The notes under the pieces are model-generated. The model had not been told where the DNA came from. It worked only from the letters and a program-made list of their open reading frames with translations, and ran no database searches. Source: Glandiceps talaboti (Eukaryota; Hemichordata; Enteropneusta; Spengelidae). Taken from it: a stretch of DNA of 64,000 bases. Below are positions 1-64,000 of this stretch, one piece after another. The stretch lies in assembly GCF_964340395.1 (NCBI RefSeq), contig NC_135555.1:25548725-25612724 (forward strand), read 5' to 3'. The position numbers were made by a program, and so were the translations under genes. Within the stretch, counting starts at the first letter, position 1, and the number at the start of each line of letters is the position of its first letter.

Positions 1-2430
1 CTAACCCTAACTCTACAACTCTCTACAAACTAGTTAAGATGGTCTCTATTCTATTCTATTCTAACTCTAACTCTACAACTCTCTACAAACTGGTTAAGAT
101 GGTCTCTATTTTTGTTATAACCCTAACTCTACAACTCTCTACAAATTAGTTAAGATGGTATCTATTTGTATTCTAACCCTAACTCTATAACTCTCTACAA
201 ACTAGTGAAGGTGGTCTCTATCTGTATTTCAACCCTAACTCTACAACTCTCTACAAACTAGTTAAGATGGTATCTGTTTGTATTCTAACCCTATCTATAC
301 AACTCTCTACAAACTAGTGAAGGTGGTCTCTATTCTATTCTATTCCAACCCTAGCTCTACAACTCTCTACAAACTGGTTAAGATGGTCTTTATTTGTATT
401 CCAACCATAACTCTACAACTCTCTACAAACTAGTGAAGGTGGTCTCTATTTGTATTCCAACCCTAACTCTACAAGTCTCTACAAACTAGTTAAGATGGTA
501 TCTGTTTGTATTCTAACCCTATCTATACAACTCTCTACAAACTAGTGAAGGTGGTCTCTATTCTATTCTATTCTAACCCTAACTCTGCAACTCTCTACAA
601 ACTGGTTAAGATGGTCTCTATTCTATTCCAACCCTAACTCTACAACTCTCTACAAACTGGTTAACATGGTCTCTATTTGTATTCTAACCCTAACTCTCCA
701 ACTCTCTACAAACTGGTTAAGATGGTCTCTATTCTATTCTATTCCAACCCTAACTCTAAAACTCTCTACAAACTGGTTAAGATGGTCTCTATTTGTATTC
801 GAACCATAACTCTACAACTCTCTACAAACTAGTTAAGATGGTCTCTTTTTCTATTCTAACCCTAACTCTACAACTCTCTACAAACTGGTTAAAAAGGTCT
901 CCATTTCTATTCCAACCCTAACTCAACAACTTTCTCCAAACTGGTTAAGATGGTCTCTATTGTATTCCAACCCTAACCCTAACTCTACAACTCTCTACAG
1001 ACTGGTTAAGATGGTCTCTATTCTATTCCAACCCTAACCCTAACTCTACAACTCTCTACAAACTGGTTAAGATGGTCTCTATTTCTATTCCAACCCTAAC
1101 TCTACAACTCTCTACAAACTGGTTAAGATGGTCTCTATTTGTATTCTAACCCTAACTCTCCAACTCTCTACAAACTGGTTAAGATGGTCTCTATTCTATT
1201 CTATTCCAACCCTAACTCTACAACTCTCTACAAACTGGTTAAGATGGTCTTTATTTGTATTCCAACCATAACTCTACAACTCTCTACAAACTAGTTAAGA
1301 TGATCTCTTTTTCTATTCCAACCCTAACTCTACAACTCTCTACAAACTGGTTAAAATGGTCTCTATTTCTATTCCAACCCTAACTCAACAACTTTCTCCA
1401 AACTGGTTAAGATGGTCTCTATTGTATTCCAACCCTAACCCTAACTCTACAACTCTCTACAAACTGGTTAAGATGGTCTCTATTCTATTCCAGCCCTAAC
1501 CCTAACTCTACAACTCTCTACAAACTAGTTAAGATGGTCTCTATTCTATTCTATTCTAACCCTAACTCTACAACTCTCTACAAACTGGTTAAGATGGTCT
1601 CTATTTTTGTTATAACCCTAACTCTACAACTCTCTACAAATTAGTTAAGATGGTATCTATTTGTATTCTAACCCTAACTCTATAACTCTCTACAAACTAG
1701 TGAAGGTGGTCTCTATCTGTATTTCAACCCTAACTTTACAACTCTCTACAAACTAGTTAAGATGGTATCTGTTTGTATTCTAACCCTATCTATACAACTC
1801 TCTACAAACTAGTGAAGGTGGTCTCTATTCTATTCTATTCCAACCCTAGCTCTACAACTCTCTACAAACTGGTTAAGATGGTCTTTATTTGTATTCCAAC
1901 CATAACTCTACAACTCTCTACAAACTAGTGAAGGTGGTCTCTATTTGTATTCCAACCCTAACTCTACAACTCTATACAAACTGGTGAAGGTGGTCTCTTT
2001 TTGTATTCCAACCCTAACTCTACAACTCTCTACAAACTAGTGAAGGTGGTCTCTTTTTGTATTCCAACCCTAACTCTACAACTCTCTACAAACTAGTTAA
2101 GATGGTCTCTTTTTGTATTCCAACCCTAACTCTACAACTCTCTACAAGCTAGTTAAGATGGTCTCTTTTTGTATTCCAACCCTAACTCTACAACTCTCTA
2201 CAAACTAGTGAAGGTGGTCTCTTTTTGTATTCCAACCCTAACTCTACAACTCTCTACAAGCTAGTTAAGATGGTCTCTTTTTGTATTCCAACCCTAACTC
2301 TACAACTCTCTACAAACTAGTGAAGGTGGTCTCTATTTGTATTCCAACCCTAACTCTACAACTCTCTACAAACTAGTGAAGGTGGTCTCTATTTGTATTC
2401 CAACCCTAACTGTACAAACTAGTTAAGGTG
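1..2430. repeat. Minisatellite, ~56-bp unit (about 43 copies)
   Basis: The unit starts AACCCTAACTCTACAACTCT and includes ACAAACTGGTTAAGATGG. Variants differ by CTATT or TTTGTATT insertions and by TTAAGATGG versus TGAAGGTGG. Blocks of several units are duplicated at a larger scale: 109-470 recurs at about 1604-1965. It lies in the intron upstream of exon 1 and may extend left of the window. Confidence 0.97.
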
Positions 2431-2451
2431 GTCTAAATAGGCTAGTGGGAA

Positions 2452-2700
2452 AATAGACTACATAAGGGGCTTCATGACTTAGTTAGATTGTGATGGAATA
2501 TGAATGACATAAGGGGCCTCATGACTTGGTTAGATTGTGATGGAATATGAATGACATAAGGGGCCTCATGACTTAGTTAGATTGTGATGGAATATGAATG
2601 ACATAAGGGGCCTCATGACTTGGTTAGATTGTGATGGAATATGAATGACATAAGGGGCCTCATGACTTGGTTAGATTGTGATGGAATATGAATGACATAT
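2452..2700. repeat. 47-bp tandem repeat, ~5 copies
   Basis: The unit includes CATAAGGGGCCTCATGACTT and TTAGATTGTGATGG. The first copy is diverged and the others nearly identical. It is intronic and unrelated to the preceding array. Confidence 0.95.
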
Positions 2701-3114
2701 TAAGGGGTCTTGTCAGTAAGATATGGTGATGGTAGACCTGTCATTTGTATCTCTTTATATGTTGATATACCTCTATAGAGATAGTGAGGGTCAAAAACAC
2801 TGTGTCCTCTAGAAATATATGTACCTGTAGCCTCAGACGGTCATGGTGTGGGCTGAGCTGTAACAAAACTTTGTTTAAAGAATGACTGAAAATAAATTGG
2901 TACTGAAACTGTGTTGAGTTAAACCATTTTACTGCAGAGCTTTAGTGTACTTTCAAGTATATTGCAAACTTAAGTTTATATATACACTTAACAAAGTTAA
3001 CATGCTACTTTCCATGAAAGTCACTATGAGGATTACCTGTCTACACATTGTGTGTACCTTGAGACTATGGTATGAGGATTACAATGTACACACTGTGTGT
3101 ACATTGAGTATGAA

Positions 3115-3540
3115 AATAGTAGAGAACAGATCTCGAGATCTGAAAATAGAGAACAGATCTCGAGATCTGAAAATAGTAGAGAACAGATCTCAAGATCTGA
3201 AAATAGTAGAGAACAGATCTCGAGATCTGAAAATAGTAGAGAACAGATCTCAATATCTGAAAATAGTAGAGAACAGATCTCGAGATCTGAAAATAGAGAA
3301 CAGATCTCGAGATCTGAAAATAGTAGAGAACAGATCTCAATATCTGAAAATAGTAGAGAACAGATCTCGAGATCTGAAAATAGAGAACAGATCTCGGGAT
3401 CTGAAAATAGTAGAGAACAGATCTCAATATCTGAAAATAGTAGAGAACAGATCTCGAGATCTGAAAATAGTAGAGAACAGATTTCAATATCTGAAATCTT
3501 AGAGAACAGATTTCAAGATCTCAAAATAGTAGAAAAGTTT
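3115..3540. repeat. 27/30-bp tandem repeat with 14-bp palindrome
   Basis: About 14 units of GAAAATAGTAGAGAAC plus AGATCTCGAGATCT, a perfect 14-bp palindrome. A second form has AGATCTCAATATCT, and some units lack the 3 bp GTA. Because 27 and 30 are multiples of 3, frames stay open on both strands (for example 2945-3502). I do not regard these as genes. Confidence 0.96.
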
Positions 3541-3631
3541 TTGTAGTGCTGAATCAAAACTAATGTGCACTAAATAATCCTACACAAAAACTCAAGTTTG
3601 TCGATAAAGTGAGAATTTGTGGCCGCCATCT

Positions 3632-4143
3632 TGGCTTTTGGTGAGTCACGTCATTCTTCCGCCTTCCTTTGTCCTGGGTTGCCCGCGAAAAACTGTGACA
3701 ATTAGTCATTCAGGAACAAAACGCTTTGAAACATCTGTGGCCGTTTTGTCTACCGAATGCGCCCCAGATCTCAATATCTCAAAATAGTTTCATAAATGAT
3801 GTTTTTTGGTGAGTCACGTCATTCTTCCGCCTTCCTTTGTCCTGGGTTGCCCGCGAAAAACTGTGACAATTAGTCATTCAGGAACAAAACGCTTTGAAAC
3901 ATCTGTGGCCGTTTTGTCTACCGAATGCGCCCCAGATCTCAATATCTCAAAATAGTTTCATAAATGATGTTTTTTGGTGAGTCACGTCATTCTTCCGCCT
4001 TCCTTTGTCCTGGGTTGCCCGCGAAAAACTGTGACAATTAGTCATTCAGGAACAAAACGCTTTGAAACATCTGTGGCCGTTTTGTCTACCGAATGCGCCC
4101 CAGATCTCAATATCTCAAAATAGTTTCATAAATGATGTTTAAT
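3632..4143. repeat. 168-bp tandem repeat, 3 copies
   Basis: Copies begin GTGAGTCACGTCATTCTTCC at 3641, 3809 and 3977 and are almost identical. The unit is GC-richer than its surroundings. It ends with the sequence CAGATCTCAATATCTCAAAA, related to the neighbouring 30-bp repeat. Each unit has TGAGTCA (AP-1-like) overlapping ACGTCA (CRE half-site). Function is unknown. Confidence 0.95.
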
Positions 4144-4206
4144 TTTATGATGTCTATATAGATGTAACATGTCATCTTATTGACAGTCAAGTAATTCATT
4201 TCACAG

Positions 4207-63023
<58,817 letters not shown>

Positions 63024-63118
63024 GTAAGATGAATTAATTGTAATTGCATACACTGCAACTGTCGGGTTGAAGTAGAAATTAAATGAGTTAGGCATCACTT
63101 AATTGTCATTTTCCTTTA

Positions 63119-63370
63119 GGCTTGATGGTGGCCGAGTGGTTAAACCACTTGCCTCTTACCACTGCAGTCGGGGTTTGAACCCCATTCAGGGTTTGATTAA
63201 ATTTACCACGCAGTAAGTAAGAAGAGTGTCATTCAGTTTGACTCAACCGAATAATGCAGGTTTTCCCCCGGGTACTCCGGTTTCCTCCTGCATTATCACT
63301 GAACCCATGAGGGATGGCCCTCACTGGACTTCTTCAGAGAGAAGTGTTTATATACTTAAAGAACTATCCA
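63119..63370 (+). mobile_element. tRNA-derived SINE
   Basis: RNA polymerase III promoter boxes are present: box A GGTGGCCGAGTGG (63127-63139, Leu/Ser-tRNA-like) and box B GGGTTTGAACCCC (63171-63183). The 3' part continues with CCGGGTACTCCGGTTTCCTC, a central segment I recall from conserved-domain animal SINE families. It lies in intron 20. The tRNA fold is incomplete and the tail extends well beyond a tRNA, so it is not a functional tRNA gene. Confidence 0.75.
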
Positions 63371-63416
63371 GTATAATTAAAAGATTATTTATTTATCTTC
63401 CAATTCAGCTAAAGCT

Positions 63417-63845
63417 TTTTTTAGCACAACTGAACTGATAAGGTTCAAATGATAAGTCTTTTTGACAATTATAACAATAGGGATGGGTACTAGGCAATTG
63501 AATAAACATTATTTTAAAATATGTAAATGCCCCTAGGAACAAGACCAAACCCATAGCTACAGGTAAACAATGACATATAATGCCAAAATAACAATGGTGA
63601 CAGGAAGGTAAATGAATGAGCACTGCAAAATTGTATAGATATGCCTAGCAACAAGACTATGCCCATAGTAACATTAAATAGATGGTGTATATTGTAGATA
63701 TAACACCATGGATGGGAAGCCATGCGAATAAATCTTCAAAGAATGTATGTAAATATGTGTAGCAACAAGACCACATGATCATCACAGAAAATTAAAGTGT
63801 ACTGACAACGGTTGTGCTATAAAGCCATTGGCGCTTTTATTTTCT
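63417..63845 (+). mobile_element. AGCACAACTG element, short copy with both ends
   Basis: The head AGCACAACTGAACTGATAAG is at 63423. About two to three core units ('cctagcaacaagaccaaaccc' type, 63530-63780) and the tail CGGTTGTGCTATAAAGCCAT at 63809 follow. Head AGCACAACTG and tail CGGTTGTGCT are inverted repeats (9 of 10). The body and microsatellite of the long copy are missing. Confidence 0.7.
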
Positions 63846-63848
63846 CAG

Positions 63849-63849
<1 letters not shown>

Positions 63850-63879
<30 letters not shown>

Positions 63880-63960
63880 AAGCTGTGTCTGTCTTGTGTG
63901 GAATTGCGTACAGGGACTATGTCAGTGTCTACTTGTCTGGCTGTCTGTCTGTCTCTGTCA
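63850..63960. repeat. (TCTG)n-rich stretch
   Basis: TCTG runs at 63850-63880 and 63935-63955, probably the start of another hairpin-type element or part of the preceding one. It is cut by the window end. Confidence 0.7.
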
Positions 63961-64000
63961 CATTGTTTGTATTTCTCTTTGTTGCAAAACTTAGTGTATA

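Noticed and set aside
1-2430. Telomere or interstitial telomere (CCCTAA motifs)
   Set aside because: CCCTAA occurs once or twice per ~56-bp unit, not in uninterrupted hexamer tandem, and an ABCA gene exon lies just downstream in the middle of its coding region.
2945-3546. Open frames of 140-185 codons on both strands
   Set aside because: They come from the 27/30-bp repeat, whose length is a multiple of 3. Low-complexity peptides without similarity.
63121-63195. A functional tRNA-Leu/Ser gene
   Set aside because: Box A and box B are present but the acceptor stem does not close and the sequence continues into a SINE body.

Overview
The window is eukaryotic and almost certainly comes from an invertebrate animal. 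One gene is spread over about 60 kb in short exons with GT...AG introns and codons split across exons. The background is AT-rich and contains animal-type mobile elements: a hAT-like DNA transposon, a tRNA-derived SINE, and hairpin-headed non-autonomous elements. I cannot name the species. The element families resemble those I associate with marine invertebrates (molluscs, hemichordates, cephalochordates), but that is an impression.

The only protein-coding gene I can support is on the + strand. It is the middle part of an ABCA-subfamily full-size ABC transporter, closest to the ABCA3 type. Twenty exons between 4207 and 63023 join in one frame without a stop (2,958 nt, 986 codons). They encode the segment before the first nucleotide-binding domain (NBD), all of NBD1, the regulatory linker, transmembrane segment 7, the second large extracellular loop, the remaining membrane helices, and the start of the segment before NBD2. 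The first transmembrane half and NBD2 must lie outside the window to the left and right. Proteins of this family move phospholipids or sterols across or out of membranes.

Coding sequence is under 5% of the window. By my rough sum, 55-60% is tandem repeat. Large arrays: 1-2430 (about 56 bp unit), 9150-9815 (22 bp), 10570-12487 (47 bp), 20758-24390 (35/38 bp), 27193-28160 (31 bp), 28940-32615 (55 bp), 35381-40713 (34 bp), 41801-42405 (52 bp), 43790-45315 and 45316-46580 (both 29 bp), 49972-51597 (28-32 bp), 52086-57735 (31 bp) and 58530-61745 (39 bp).

The most interesting observation is that some arrays are built from the gene's own splice junctions. The 47-bp unit in intron 5 and the 34-bp unit in intron 12 each contain a copy of the end of the preceding exon plus its 5' splice site. 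Dozens to about 150 decoy donors therefore follow the real one. In intron 3 a 22-bp array runs directly into the acceptor. I found no second gene, no operon-like cluster and no CRISPR array. Long open frames inside the arrays are products of the repeats. Exons are numbered 1-20 as seen in this window, not as in the whole gene.
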